Below are positions 7,740 to 16,234 of a DNA stretch of 51,139 bases, piece by piece. The translations under genes and the position numbers were made by a program. The notes below the pieces were generated by a model. That model worked only from the letters and a program-made list of their open reading frames with translations, was not told the DNA's origin and searched no databases. Each line of letters starts with the position of its first letter. The stretch's first letter is position 1. This DNA comes from Oscillibacter sp. (GTDB taxonomy: Bacteria > Bacillota > Clostridia > Oscillospirales > Oscillospiraceae): positions 1 to 51,139 of the forward strand of contig JAFXQD010000047.1 of NCBI GenBank assembly GCA_017527365.1, read 5' to 3'.

Positions 7740-9665
7740 ATGAAAAAAACCGTCAGAATGACTACCGCACAGGCTATTGTCCGCTTCCTTGACAACCAGT
7801 ATGTCTCCATGGACGGGGAAGAGACGAAATTCGTGGAAGGCTTCTTTACCATCTTTGGGCACGGTATCGCCGTCGGGCTGGGCGAGGCGCTCGACACCAA
7901 CCCCGGAAGCCTGCGCGTCATGCAGGGACGCAACGAACAGGGGATGTGCCATGTCGCCACGGCGTTCGCCAAGCAGAACAACCGGAAACGCATCATTGCC
8001 TGCGCGTCCTCCGTGGGCCCCGGCGCCGCCAATATGGTTGTCGCCTGCGCCACCGCCACCGTCAACAATATTCCGTTGCTCGTGTTCCCGGCGGATACTT
8101 TCGCCTCCCGCCAGCCCGACCCCGTGCTTCAGCAGTTGGAGCAGAGCAACAGCCTTGCCACGACGACGAACGACGCTTTCAAGCCCGTATGCAAATACTG
8201 GGACAGGATTCTCCGCCCGGAAATGGTCATGACGGCGTTGATTAACGCCATGCGCGTGCTGACCGACCCCGCCGAGACCGGCGCCGTCTGCATTGCGTTA
8301 CCGCAGGACGTGGAAGGCGAGTCGTGGGACTTCCCGGAGGACTTCTTCAATAAGCGCGTGCACCGCATTACGCGCCCCGTCGCCGTGGAGGAAGAATTGG
8401 AGGATGTCGCCGCGATTATCCGCGCCGCGAAAAAGCCGATTCTCATCGTGGGCGGCGGCGTGAAGTATTCCGGCGCGGGCGAGACCGTCGAAAACTTCTG
8501 CGAGGAGTTCGGCATTCCGTTCGGCGAGAGCCAAGCGGGCAAGAGCGCCTGCAAGTCGAGCCACCCGTACTGTCTGGGCGGTATCGGCGTCACGGGCACG
8601 CTGGCCTCCAACGTTATCGCCAAGGACGCCGACGTGGTGATTGCCGTCGGAACGCGCCTTTCCGACTTCACGACAAGCTCCAAATGGCTCTTCCGGCGCG
8701 AGGGCGCGAAAGTCGTCACGATTAACAACTGCCGCTACCACGCCTACAAGATGGACGCGGTAAAGGCTGTCGGCGACGCCAAAGCCACGCTGGAAGCCCT
8801 CTCCAAGAAACTTAAAGGCTACAAGTCCGCCTACCAGAACGAAATCACGGACGCAAAAGCGGCGTGGGATGAAGAATTGGCGCGGCTGGGCGGAATCCGC
8901 TATACCGGGGAAGGCTTCGAGCCGATTATCAAGGCCCGCGACCCGCGCACCGTGCCGGAGTTCGTGAAGCTCACCGGAGGCGAATTGACGCAGACCGCCG
9001 CCCTTGCCGCTATCAACGCCACGATTGACCCTGACGCGACCATCATCACGGCGGGCGGCTCCCTGCCGAGTTGTATGCAACGGATGTGGAAAACCGACAA
9101 GCGCGGCGGGTACCACGCCGAATACGGCTATTCCTGCATGGGCTATGAAGTCGCGGCGACGCTGGGCGTGAAGTTCGCCGAGCCGGATAACGAGGTTTAC
9201 TGCGTCGTCGGCGACTCCAGTTTCCAAATGCTCCACAGCGAGATTATGACCATCCGGCAGGAGCGGAAGAAAGTCAACATCCTGATTTTCGACAACTGCG
9301 GCTTCGGCTGTATCAACAACCTTGAGATGACGCACGGAATCGGGAGCATTGCGACAGAGTTCCGTTACACGGACGGCAAGAAGCCCACGGGCGACCTGAT
9401 TCCGGTGGACTACGCGAAAATCGGCGAGGGCTACGGGCTCAAAACCTATACATGCCGCACGGTGGAAGAACTCGTGGACGCGCTCAACGACGCCAAGAAG
9501 CAGACGGAAACCTGTCTGTTTGACCTGAAAGTCATTCCCAAGACCATGACGGACGGCTACGAATCTTGGTGGAACGTGGGCATTGCCACGACTTCCGTCA
9601 AGCAGAGCGTCCTTGACGCCGCCAAGGACGTGCTCGAACATCGCGCCCAAGCCCGCGCCTACTGA
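7740..9665 (+). CDS. iolD: 3D-(3,5/4)-trihydroxycyclohexane-1,2-dione hydrolase
   Basis: A 641-residue thiamine-diphosphate enzyme (Bacillus IolD about 637) that opens the ring of the inositol intermediate THcHDO to 5-deoxy-D-glucuronate. The N-terminal ThDP domain reads GHGIAVGLGEALDTNPGSLR ... GRNEQGMCHVATAFAKQNNR, with SSVGPGAANMV and the FPADTFASRQPDPVLQQLEQ stretch characteristic of IolD. The C-terminal ThDP-binding motif is GDSSFQMLHSEIMT ... NCGFGCINN. Start ATG 7740 follows CAGGGGGGAA; the frame is open 225 bases further up but that region contains the promoter. iolD is separated by 10 kb from iolG/B/E, yet shares an operator-like palindrome with them. Confidence 0.93.
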   Translation: MKKTVRMTTAQAIVRFLDNQYVSMDGEETKFVEGFFTIFGHGIAVGLGEALDTNPGSLRVMQGRNEQGMCHVATAFAKQNNRKRIIACASSVGPGAANMVVACATATVNNIPLLVFPADTFASRQPDPVLQQLEQSNSLATTTNDAFKPVCKYWDRILRPEMVMTALINAMRVLTDPAETGAVCIALPQDVEGESWDFPEDFFNKRVHRITRPVAVEEELEDVAAIIRAAKKPILIVGGGVKYSGAGETVENFCEEFGIPFGESQAGKSACKSSHPYCLGGIGVTGTLASNVIAKDADVVIAVGTRLSDFTTSSKWLFRREGAKVVTINNCRYHAYKMDAVKAVGDAKATLEALSKKLKGYKSAYQNEITDAKAAWDEELARLGGIRYTGEGFEPIIKARDPRTVPEFVKLTGGELTQTAALAAINATIDPDATIITAGGSLPSCMQRMWKTDKRGGYHAEYGYSCMGYEVAATLGVKFAEPDNEVYCVVGDSSFQMLHSEIMTIRQERKKVNILIFDNCGFGCINNLEMTHGIGSIATEFRYTDGKKPTGDLIPVDYAKIGEGYGLKTYTCRTVEELVDALNDAKKQTETCLFDLKVIPKTMTDGYESWWNVGIATTSVKQSVLDAAKDVLEHRAQARAY

Positions 9666-9699
9666 TTCCCGCTCCGCTTCCGCCCAATCGGCAAAACCC

Positions 9700-9738
9700 G
9701 CCCGCGCAGGCTCTCCCGCCCGTGCGGGCGTTGTTTGG
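9700..9738 (+). terminator. Probable terminator of iolD
   Basis: Stem GCCCGCGC (9700-9707) with GTGCGGGC (9722-9729) and a T-rich tail GTTGTTT. Confidence 0.55.
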
Positions 9739-9792
9739 AAAAGTCAGGAAATCCCGGCGGAAAAAGTTAAGACTTTTTTAATATTTTGCGCC

Positions 9793-9820
9793 TTGTTCCT
9801 TAACATTCTTCCGCTATATT
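9793..9820 (+). promoter_or_regulatory. Orphan promoter-like sequence in the iolD-mtaB gap
   Basis: TTGTTC at 9793-9798, 16-bp spacer, TATATT at 9815-9820, pointing right. No gene on that strand follows before the strong hairpin at 9874-9896, so it would make an RNA of only about 75 bases. Confidence 0.35.
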
Positions 9821-9873
9821 TACCCTTGCAAGAGACAAGAACTTCTTTTCATCCAATCTTCCAAACGTCGAAC

Positions 9874-9908
9874 GGGGCTGGCGTCGCGCCAGCCCCGCTC
9901 GGCGTTTT
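9874..9908. terminator. Strong hairpin between convergent iolD and mtaB
   Basis: Perfect 10-bp stem GGGGCTGGCG (9874-9883) with CGCCAGCCCC (9887-9896), three-base loop; on the plus strand GCTCGGCGTTTT follows. It lies just beyond the mtaB stop, so it could end transcripts from either side. Confidence 0.6.
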
Positions 9909-11190
9909 ACTCGATTTCCCCGTACAGCGCCGCGCCGTCGCCGGACAGAATCCGCACGGCGCGGACTTCGTTCCGCAAATTTTCGCCGTGCGCGTACACG
10001 TCCGCGTAGTTCGGCGCGTGTCCATGGAATACGCCGCCGCGCCCCTGTTCAAACAGAACGTCGTAGCGTCCGCCGACACAGCCCGCCAAGTACGCCGCCC
10101 TCATTTCCGACGCGACCGCCGCCGCCCGCGCCGCCCGTTCCTCCTTGACCGCTTTCGGGACTTGCGGCATTTCCGCCGCCGGAGCGCCCGGACGCGGCGA
10201 GTACGGGAAAATGTGCATACGGGCGAACGCGCACTTTCTGATAAAATCCAGCGTCTGCGAAAATTCGGCGTCGGTTTCGCCGGGAAAGCCCGCGATTAAG
10301 TCCGTTGTAATCGCGGGGCGGTCAAAGTATTCGCGCAACAGTCCGGCGGATTCCAGATAACGCGCCGTGTCGTAGCGCCGCCGCATACGCTTCAAGGTTT
10401 CGTCGCAACCGCTTTGCAACGACAAGTGGAACTGCGGGCAGAGGTTCGGCAAGTCCGACAGGCGGCGGCAAAAGTCCGCCGTGACCGTGCGCGGCTCAAG
10501 GCTTCCGAGGCGTATCCGCACGCCCGGAACCGCGCCGCAAACCGCCTCCGCCAAGTCTGTTAAGGTTTGCCCGTCGCGCAAGTCGCGCCCCCATGACGAA
10601 ATCTCAATGCCCGTCACGACAATTTCCTTGACGCCTTCCGCCGCCAGTTCCCGCGCCTGCCGCACGGCGTCCGGCAACGGCTCCGACCGCACGGGCCCGC
10701 GGGCGTAGGGGATGACGCAGTAGGAGCAGAAATTGTCGCACCCGTCCTCGACTTTCAGCATGGCTCTTGTGCGCCCCGACATCCCCCCGGCGGGCAACAG
10801 CTCAAATTCCCGGCGTTGGCGGGCGTCGTCCAGCGCCTCCGACTTTTGGCGGCGTTCGACCGCCTGTTCCAACAGCGCGACGAATCCGGCGCGGTCGCCC
10901 GTGCCGGAGAGCACGTCCGCGCCCAGCGCCCGCGCCTCTTCTGGCGACGTTTGCGCGTAACAGCCGCACACCGCCGCGACCGCGCCCGGATGTTCCCTTT
11001 GCACGCGCCGCACAGCCTGCCGGGACTTCTGCCCGCTGGCCGCCGTCACGGAACAGGTATTGATAACGTAGGCGTCGGCGTCCTCTGAAAAACTCGTGAC
11101 GGTATGCCCGCGCTCCCGCAAGAGCTTCTCTATCGCCTGCGTCTCGTATTGGTTTACCTTGCACCCCAAGGTGTAAATTGCCACTCGCAT
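9907..11190 (-). CDS. mtaB: tRNA t6A37 methylthiotransferase MtaB
   Basis: A 427-residue radical SAM methylthiotransferase that converts t6A at position 37 of tRNAs to ms2t6A, improving decoding of ANN codons. The N-terminal MTTase domain binds one [4Fe-4S] cluster through Cys10, Cys46 and a Cys at about 75-77 (TLGCKVNQYET, NTCSVT, CGCYAQ). The radical SAM triad is Cys151/Cys155/Cys158 (DGCDNFCSYCVIPYARG). A C-terminal TRAM-like domain closes the protein (about 365-427). TLGCKVNQYET and the length distinguish it from MiaB and RimO. ATG follows AAGGAGA. It is divergent from the NYN gene. Confidence 0.93.
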   Translation of the reverse strand: MRVAIYTLGCKVNQYETQAIEKLLRERGHTVTSFSEDADAYVINTCSVTAASGQKSRQAVRRVQREHPGAVAAVCGCYAQTSPEEARALGADVLSGTGDRAGFVALLEQAVERRQKSEALDDARQRREFELLPAGGMSGRTRAMLKVEDGCDNFCSYCVIPYARGPVRSEPLPDAVRQARELAAEGVKEIVVTGIEISSWGRDLRDGQTLTDLAEAVCGAVPGVRIRLGSLEPRTVTADFCRRLSDLPNLCPQFHLSLQSGCDETLKRMRRRYDTARYLESAGLLREYFDRPAITTDLIAGFPGETDAEFSQTLDFIRKCAFARMHIFPYSPRPGAPAAEMPQVPKAVKEERAARAAAVASEMRAAYLAGCVGGRYDVLFEQGRGGVFHGHAPNYADVYAHGENLRNEVRAVRILSGDGAALYGEIE

Positions 11191-11199
11191 AAATTCTCC

Positions 11200-11227
11200 T
11201 TGCTTTTTTGTTTTCCATGGGTATAAT
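11200..11227 (+). promoter_or_regulatory. Predicted promoter of the NYN-domain gene
   Basis: TTGCTT at 11200-11205, 16-bp spacer, TATAAT at 11222-11227. It overlaps the mtaB 5' leader on the other strand. Confidence 0.6.
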
Positions 11228-11270
11228 AGGGCTTTGTCAGCATTTGAATTTTACGGAAGAAAGGCGAAGC

Positions 11271-11873
11271 ATGAATTTTTTCCTTGTAGACTATGAAAAT
11301 GTCCATGCCAACGGTCTGAACGGCATTTCCGGACTCTCCGAAGAAGACAAAGTGATTATTTTTTATTCGGAGAAGGCGGAAACGATAACATTTGGAATGC
11401 ACCGCAGGCTGAACGAATCCAAGGCGGAGATTTCCTTCCAGAAAGTCCCGACAGGCGGCAAAAACGCGCTGGATTTCCAGCTTTGCACTTATCTTGGCTA
11501 CCTGATTTGCCAGAACGCGCAACACCTCGCCGCCTATTACATCGTTTCCGGAGACCAAGATTACTCCGTGATTTCCGATTACTGGAGCCGCCAAAACGTC
11601 ACCGTCTCTATGCTCCCGTCCATCTCCGAATTTTCCGCGCTTACAAAAGAAATGTTCCTGAAATCTCCGGAAAGCCTGAGGGCGCAGTTAAAAAATCTGC
11701 TTCCGGAAAAATACAAGGCGCATATTCCCCTTATCTCGGACATTATCCGGCGTTGCAAGACGAAACAGGGCGTAAACGGCGAACTTGTGCGGGCGTTTCA
11801 CGAAGGCGCGGACAACAGCGCCCCCAGCGAAATTTACAGGTGCGTGAAGCCGCTCCTGACCGATAAAATCTAA
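11271..11873 (+). CDS. NYN/PIN-like domain protein (putative ribonuclease)
   Basis: A 200-residue protein with a PIN-fold nuclease layout. The first strand and acid are NFFLVDYENV at residues 1-10 (Asp7, Glu9), a middle Asp follows in KNALDFQLCTYLG, and a third acidic cluster appears in YIVSGDQDYSVISDYW, giving the expected metal site. The last 70 residues (KSPESLRAQLKNLLPEKYK onward) are helical and may bind nucleic acid or a partner. Such proteins are common in Clostridia but their substrate is unknown; some relatives act in RNA turnover, others in phage defence. The next gene follows after 30 bases, so they may be cotranscribed. ATG 11271 is preceded only by a weak purine-rich ribosome site. 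Confidence 0.65.
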   Translation: MNFFLVDYENVHANGLNGISGLSEEDKVIIFYSEKAETITFGMHRRLNESKAEISFQKVPTGGKNALDFQLCTYLGYLICQNAQHLAAYYIVSGDQDYSVISDYWSRQNVTVSMLPSISEFSALTKEMFLKSPESLRAQLKNLLPEKYKAHIPLISDIIRRCKTKQGVNGELVRAFHEGADNSAPSEIYRCVKPLLTDKI

Positions 11874-11903
11874 TCCCTGTCAAGGAAGGAGGCTTGACCG
11901 TCT

Positions 11904-13043
11904 GTGATTTACCTTGACCACGCCGCCACGACGCCGATACCGCAAGCCGTCGCCGATACGATGTGTAACGTTCTGCTGAACCAGTACGCCAACCCTAGCG
12001 CGCAGTACAAAGCCGGATTGGACATGGGCGCGCAGGTCAAACAATGGCGGGAGACCGTCGCGGCGGCTCTGGACTGCCCGCCCGGACGCCTGTTTTTCAC
12101 GTCCTGCGGCACGGAGGGCGACGCGTGGGCGGTACGCGCCGCCTGTTGGCATAACCGCCGTCTTGGGCGCCATATCGTCACGACCGCCGTCGAGCACAGC
12201 GCCGTATTGGAAAGCTGTAAGCAGATGAGGGAAGAAGGCTACGAAATCAGCTGCGTTCCCCCACGTCCGGACGGCTCCATAGCCGCCGACGCCGTGCTTT
12301 CCGCCGTGCGCCCCGACACCGCGCTTGTCTCCGTCATGCTCGTGAATAACGAGTTGGGAAACCGTTACCCGGTAGAGGAAATCGCGCAAGGCTTGCGCGA
12401 AAGGAATCCCGAAACCCTGTTGCATACCGACGCCGTGCAGGGGTTTCTAAAAGTCCCGTTCTCCGCCCGGACATCCGGCGCGGATTTCGTGACGGTTTCC
12501 GCGCACAAAATCGGCGGGCCGAAAGGAATCGGGGTGCTTTATATCGGGGAGCGCGTCAAAAATCCGCGTCCGCTCTTGCCGGGGGGCGGACAGGAAAGCG
12601 GCTTGCGTTCCGGCACGGAGGCCACCGCGCAAATCGCCGGATTCGCCAAAGCGGCGGAACTGCGCACGGCGAACTTGTCCGGCGCGATTGCGCATATGGC
12701 GGACATCCGCGCCTATGCCGTCGAAAAGCTGTCGGAAATCCCGGATTTGCAAATCATCAGCCCTAACCGCGACTTCGCGCCGCATATCCTCGCCGCCGCT
12801 TTGACGGGCTGGCCAAGTCAGAACATCGTAAACGACCTGTCGGCGCAAGGGGTTTGCGTTTCCGCCGGGTCTGCTTGCCATAAGGGAAAGCCCAGCCACG
12901 TCGTAAAGGCGCTGAACCTTCCGAAACGCGTCCGGGAAAGCGTCATTCGGCTGAGCTTCGGCTATGAAACCTCCCGCGCCGACATTGACGCCGCCGCCGA
13001 CGCCCTCCGCCGACATCACGACCAGCGCTTTCCCATGCTCTAA
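11904..13043 (+). CDS. Cysteine desulfurase (NifS/IscS-like aminotransferase class V)
   Basis: A 379-residue PLP enzyme that takes sulfur from cysteine for Fe-S clusters or tRNA thiolation. YLDHAATTP opens the protein, the PLP lysine is Lys202 (SAHKIGGPKG), the T-rich PLP phosphate loop is present, and the catalytic cysteine is Cys325 in SAGSACHKGK, a short NifS-type loop. Start is GTG 11904 after GGAAGGAGG; no ATG is suitably placed. No iscU, thiI or mnmA homologue is adjacent, so the acceptor is unknown. Its TAA stop overlaps the converging stop of the next gene within the four bases CTAA. Confidence 0.85.
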   Translation: MIYLDHAATTPIPQAVADTMCNVLLNQYANPSAQYKAGLDMGAQVKQWRETVAAALDCPPGRLFFTSCGTEGDAWAVRAACWHNRRLGRHIVTTAVEHSAVLESCKQMREEGYEISCVPPRPDGSIAADAVLSAVRPDTALVSVMLVNNELGNRYPVEEIAQGLRERNPETLLHTDAVQGFLKVPFSARTSGADFVTVSAHKIGGPKGIGVLYIGERVKNPRPLLPGGGQESGLRSGTEATAQIAGFAKAAELRTANLSGAIAHMADIRAYAVEKLSEIPDLQIISPNRDFAPHILAAALTGWPSQNIVNDLSAQGVCVSAGSACHKGKPSHVVKALNLPKRVRESVIRLSFGYETSRADIDAAADALRRHHDQRFPML

Positions 13044-14650
13044 CCCGCGTTTTCCAGCTTCACGACGACATAATCCCCGATAACCCTTATGGAGCCGTCG
13101 TCGGGATAGCAGGGCATGGCGCGGACGGCGTCCGTCGCGGCGAGTTCCGACGCTTGCGCGTCCGACGCCATAGGCTGGCGAAAGCCCATGTAATTTGACA
13201 TATAGCTTTTCCCGGCTTTCTTATAGTTGGATTCGTCCGTATAGCCGCCGTAAATGTAGGCGCTGCGGCGGTAGACTTCGTTGGAAAACGCCCGGTCGTC
13301 AATGTCGTCGCCGATGAAGGCGAGGAAGAGGTCTTGCCGATACCCCGGCACCATGCGGATACGCGTGACCATGGAGGCGAAATAGTTTTCCGTCTGGCGG
13401 TTGGTGTAGTCGAGAACCATATAGTTTTCGTTCGACTGCCGGACATAGCTGACGGAAGCCAGAAAGAGCAGTGCGGACAGGAGGGACGCCGCGCCGTTGC
13501 GCAGAATCCGCGCCGCCGCGCCGCCGTTGCCCTCGGCGACTTCCAGCAGAACCAGCGGCAGGAAAAACGCCGTAACCGCCCCGTATGCCATGCGCCCGAA
13601 AATACTGCTATGGTAGCACATTATCACAATGCCGAACGCCGCCGCCGGGAACAGCGCGAAATACGCGGCGTTGAGCGCCTTTGCCGCCTTGTCCGCTTTC
13701 ACGCGCAGTTCCAGCCATACGAACAGTATCGCGGACAGTATCATGGAGCACAGGAACGCAAAGCGGACGACGGGCGGGTCGTTGATTGCGTATTCCTCTG
13801 TAAAAGGCAACGCGAAAAATTTTTTGTAAGCCTCCGCGAACATCGCGGGCAGTTCGGGCAGGGAGACCGCCCCCATTTGGTCAATGCCCTGATAGGTATT
13901 CAAATCCTCTCCGGCGAAACGCAACATCAGGCGCAGGACGGCCATATAGAAAGCCAGTCCCAGCGCTAAAACCGCTAAAAAGCGGACGCCTTGCAGGAAA
14001 AAATCTCTGCCCGACAGCTCTTTTTCCGAAAACCCGCGCCGTAAGAGAATTAACAGGAACAACGCCGCCGCAATCGGCAAATACGCCTGATAAATCCCCA
14101 GCGACAGCGCGAGGCAGACCGCGCCCGACAGGATTCCCGCAAGCCCCCGGAAGTTTTTCGCCGCATAGACGCCGCAGAGCGCCAGCAGGAGCGAGAAGGC
14201 GTAATAGCCGACCGTGAACATGAAGAGCATGGTCATGGCGAGGCTCGGAAACGCGACGAACAGCAGGGCGATTAGGATGGAAAACGGGCGGGACTTGATT
14301 TCCAGTACGGAAACCGTCAGGCAGGCCGCCAGCGCGACGAATGCGACGGACAGCAAGCCGTTGAACAGCGGCAGGGTGTTCACGCCCCAGATTTTCCGCG
14401 TAAGCTCCGCCAAAATTTCGAGAAACCAGCGCCCCGACGCCGTGCCCGCGCCGTACCCCCCCGGCGTGTTGGAAATGTTGTCCTGATTGTTCAGGATGTT
14501 GAGCATAACAAAGCCGTAGGCGGCGAACCCGGCGCAAAGGGCGGCTAAAAACATTTCCTTGTATTTTTTCGCCGCCGTGCGGAAACGCGCTTCCCAACGC
14601 TTCCCGCACCTCTCCGCGCTTTCCAGAACCTTTAGAACGCGTTCCGACAT
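13040..14650 (-). CDS. GtrII-family multi-span membrane glycosyltransferase-like protein
   Basis: A 536-residue membrane protein resembling the glucosyltransferase GtrII family (PF14264), whose known members add sugars from a lipid carrier to surface polymers. After a cytoplasmic N-terminus (about 35 residues, charged) there are about ten hydrophobic segments, for example FAAYGFVMLNILNNQDNISN leading into the first extracytoplasmic loop, and a hydrophilic C-terminal domain of about 120 residues with many aromatic and charged residues. The early Asn/Asp-rich loop (NNQDNISNTPGG) sits where GT-C enzymes place catalytic acids. The target polymer is unknown; no other cell-surface glycan genes are adjacent. 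ATG 14650 follows AAGGAAGGGG; the longer frame to 14773 runs through a hairpin leader. Confidence 0.65.
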   Translation of the reverse strand: MSERVLKVLESAERCGKRWEARFRTAAKKYKEMFLAALCAGFAAYGFVMLNILNNQDNISNTPGGYGAGTASGRWFLEILAELTRKIWGVNTLPLFNGLLSVAFVALAACLTVSVLEIKSRPFSILIALLFVAFPSLAMTMLFMFTVGYYAFSLLLALCGVYAAKNFRGLAGILSGAVCLALSLGIYQAYLPIAAALFLLILLRRGFSEKELSGRDFFLQGVRFLAVLALGLAFYMAVLRLMLRFAGEDLNTYQGIDQMGAVSLPELPAMFAEAYKKFFALPFTEEYAINDPPVVRFAFLCSMILSAILFVWLELRVKADKAAKALNAAYFALFPAAAFGIVIMCYHSSIFGRMAYGAVTAFFLPLVLLEVAEGNGGAAARILRNGAASLLSALLFLASVSYVRQSNENYMVLDYTNRQTENYFASMVTRIRMVPGYRQDLFLAFIGDDIDDRAFSNEVYRRSAYIYGGYTDESNYKKAGKSYMSNYMGFRQPMASDAQASELAATDAVRAMPCYPDDGSIRVIGDYVVVKLENAG

Positions 14651-14673
14651 TCGATTTTCCCCTTCCTTACGAC

Positions 14674-14717
14674 ATCGGCGCACAATTCGGGGCTTCGCGC
14701 CCGGACTGTGCGCCGAT
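14674..14717 (-). promoter_or_regulatory. Structured leader hairpin before the GtrII-like gene
   Basis: An 11-bp perfect outer stem (14674-14684 with 14707-14717, arm ATCGGCGCACA) encloses an inner CGGG/CCCG stem. It ends a few bases before the ribosome-binding site of the minus-strand gene, where it could affect translation. Confidence 0.5.
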
Positions 14718-14793
14718 ACGCTTTCCCCGCCGATTACGCCGCGCCCGCGCCCATGTCGCTTATAGCAATCCAAAACATTGTTACGAATAAGGA

Positions 14794-14822
14794 TTGACTA
14801 TTTTAGAAACAGCGTTTACAAT
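14794..14822 (+). promoter_or_regulatory. Strong sigma-A promoter with no annotated gene downstream
   Basis: TTGACT at 14794-14799, 17-bp spacer, TACAAT at 14817-14822. Transcription would start near 14829 and run into the 3' end of the minus-strand M23 gene. Confidence 0.55.
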
Positions 14823-14851
14823 TCTACATGGAGAAAGGGGGAAAGTTTGCG

Positions 14852-14875
14852 CTGAAAAGGCTAAATGCTTTTCAG
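14852..14875. other. Hairpin downstream of the orphan promoter and of the M23 gene
   Basis: Perfect 8-bp stem CTGAAAAG (14852-14859) with CTTTTCAG (14868-14875), 8-base loop. It lacks a clear U-run on either strand; it may be part of a small RNA or a weak end of the ftsE operon. The rest of the gap 14651-14921 shows no other gene. Confidence 0.4.
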
Positions 14876-14921
14876 TGTGTCATAATGATTGTTTTCCAGA
14901 AGCGACTTAGATTCCCAATTA

Positions 14922-16187
14922 TTATGTGGGTTGAAATAGATAAATCAACGGGTTGATTCTTGTGCCGTTGACCGTAATCTCAAAGTGCAAGTGCGGCCCG
15001 GTGGAATGCCCCGTGGAGCCCGTCAGGCCGAGAATGTCGCCCTGCGACACCGCCTGTCCCGCCTCTACTAAGCGCGAACTCATGTGCGCGTACAGCGTGG
15101 TATTCCCGCTCCCGTGGGAGACTACGACAAAATTGCCGTAAGAGTTGGAATACTGCGAAATAATGACGGTTCCGGCTTTTGCCGCGTGCACGGGCGTCCC
15201 GTACCCCACGCCGCCGATGTCAATGCCCTTGTGGTTGGTGGAGCCGATTCCGCCCGGAGATGTCCGGTTTCCAAAAGGAGACGTAACCCGGCGGCTGTTG
15301 ACAGGCCAGATATACCCGCCGCCGCCTTCCGAAAACACAAAGTCGTCAAGCTCGACGGACATTTGCTCCCGCAATGCCCGGTACGCTTCCGCCGCCTCCT
15401 CTTCGGCGCGGATACGCGCTTCTTCCTCCTCACGCGCCAGTTGTTCCGACAGCCGCAAAATCTCCGCTTGGATTCTCTCCGCTTCCTCAACGAGAATATC
15501 CCGGTCGGATTCGGCTTCCGTGCGGCTCGCTTCCAGTTCTATGATTAACTGGTTGGCGGCTTCGCGCCGGGCGTCCAGTTCGGCTTTCTTGGACAGGCAT
15601 TCCGCGCTCGCCGTTTCCAGTTCCAAACGCTCCGCTTCCAATTCGCGCTGTTTCCCCGCGATTTCCGCTTGCAGCGCCCGCAGTTCGTCCATGACCCGCC
15701 GGTCGCTCTCCATAATCTCCGTGACGAAATCAAGGCGCGTCAGGAAATCGACAAAACTGGTGGCGCGGAAAAGAATCATCCAGTAATTCATGCGCCCCTC
15801 TTCCTCCATCGCCCGGACGCGCTGGCGGAACTGCTCGTACTTTTCCGTTTCGCGCTCCCTCGCGTCGCCGAGTTGGCGTTCCGTCTCCTCAATGCGCGCT
15901 TGGCAGTCGGCGATTTGCGCCTCCAGCCGCGCCACTTCCCCTTCAAGCTCCGCGATTTGCGCGTCAAGCGCGGCTTTCTGTTCCAGCGTCCGCCCGATTT
16001 CGTAGGAGTATTCGCTGATTTGCGCCTCCAGCGCGGCTTGCTGTTCCTGCACGCCGTCCGCCTCCGCCATAAGCGCGTCTATTTCCTCCCGCGTCACGGC
16101 GCGGGGCGGAACCGCCGCCGCCGTAACCAACAGTACCGCCAGCAGAGCCGACGAAACCGACTGAAAAGCCCGTTTTCCTTGCTTCAT
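14922..16187 (-). CDS. Secreted murein hydrolase activator / M23 endopeptidase with coiled coil (PcsB/EnvC-like)
   Basis: A 421-residue exported protein. Residues 1-30 are a signal peptide (ALLAVLLVTAAAVPPRA). Residues about 32-285 form a long, Glu/Ala/Arg-rich coiled coil interrupted by a hydrophobic hinge (MNYWMILFRATSFVDFLTRL), the pattern of EnvC and PcsB. Residues about 295-421 are an M23 LytM domain with both zinc motifs, HKGIDIGG and GPHLHFE, so catalysis looks intact. FtsEX proteins regulate this protein type by grasping the coiled coil, and ftsE-ftsX lie immediately upstream in the same operon. The second ATG (16187) is chosen because AAGGTGG abuts the first one at 16196. Confidence 0.85.
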   Translation of the reverse strand: MKQGKRAFQSVSSALLAVLLVTAAAVPPRAVTREEIDALMAEADGVQEQQAALEAQISEYSYEIGRTLEQKAALDAQIAELEGEVARLEAQIADCQARIEETERQLGDARERETEKYEQFRQRVRAMEEEGRMNYWMILFRATSFVDFLTRLDFVTEIMESDRRVMDELRALQAEIAGKQRELEAERLELETASAECLSKKAELDARREAANQLIIELEASRTEAESDRDILVEEAERIQAEILRLSEQLAREEEEARIRAEEEAAEAYRALREQMSVELDDFVFSEGGGGYIWPVNSRRVTSPFGNRTSPGGIGSTNHKGIDIGGVGYGTPVHAAKAGTVIISQYSNSYGNFVVVSHGSGNTTLYAHMSSRLVEAGQAVSQGDILGLTGSTGHSTGPHLHFEITVNGTRINPLIYLFQPT

Positions 16188-16234
16188 TCCGTGCATCCAC
16201 CTTTTTCCTTATAAATAACGGTCAAACGACCGAA

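Noticed and set aside
8298..9650. 450-codon open frame on the minus strand opposite iolD
   Set aside because: Antisense to a clear iolD; the protein has no recognisable motif and is a by-product of GC-rich third codon positions.
11271..11873. NYN/PIN-like gene as part of a toxin-antitoxin or phage-defence module
   Set aside because: No partner gene beside it; neighbours are housekeeping (mtaB and cysteine desulfurase).
14828..14956. 42-codon frame after the orphan promoter
   Set aside because: Its ATG lies at the predicted transcription start with no ribosome site; sequence unconvincing as protein.
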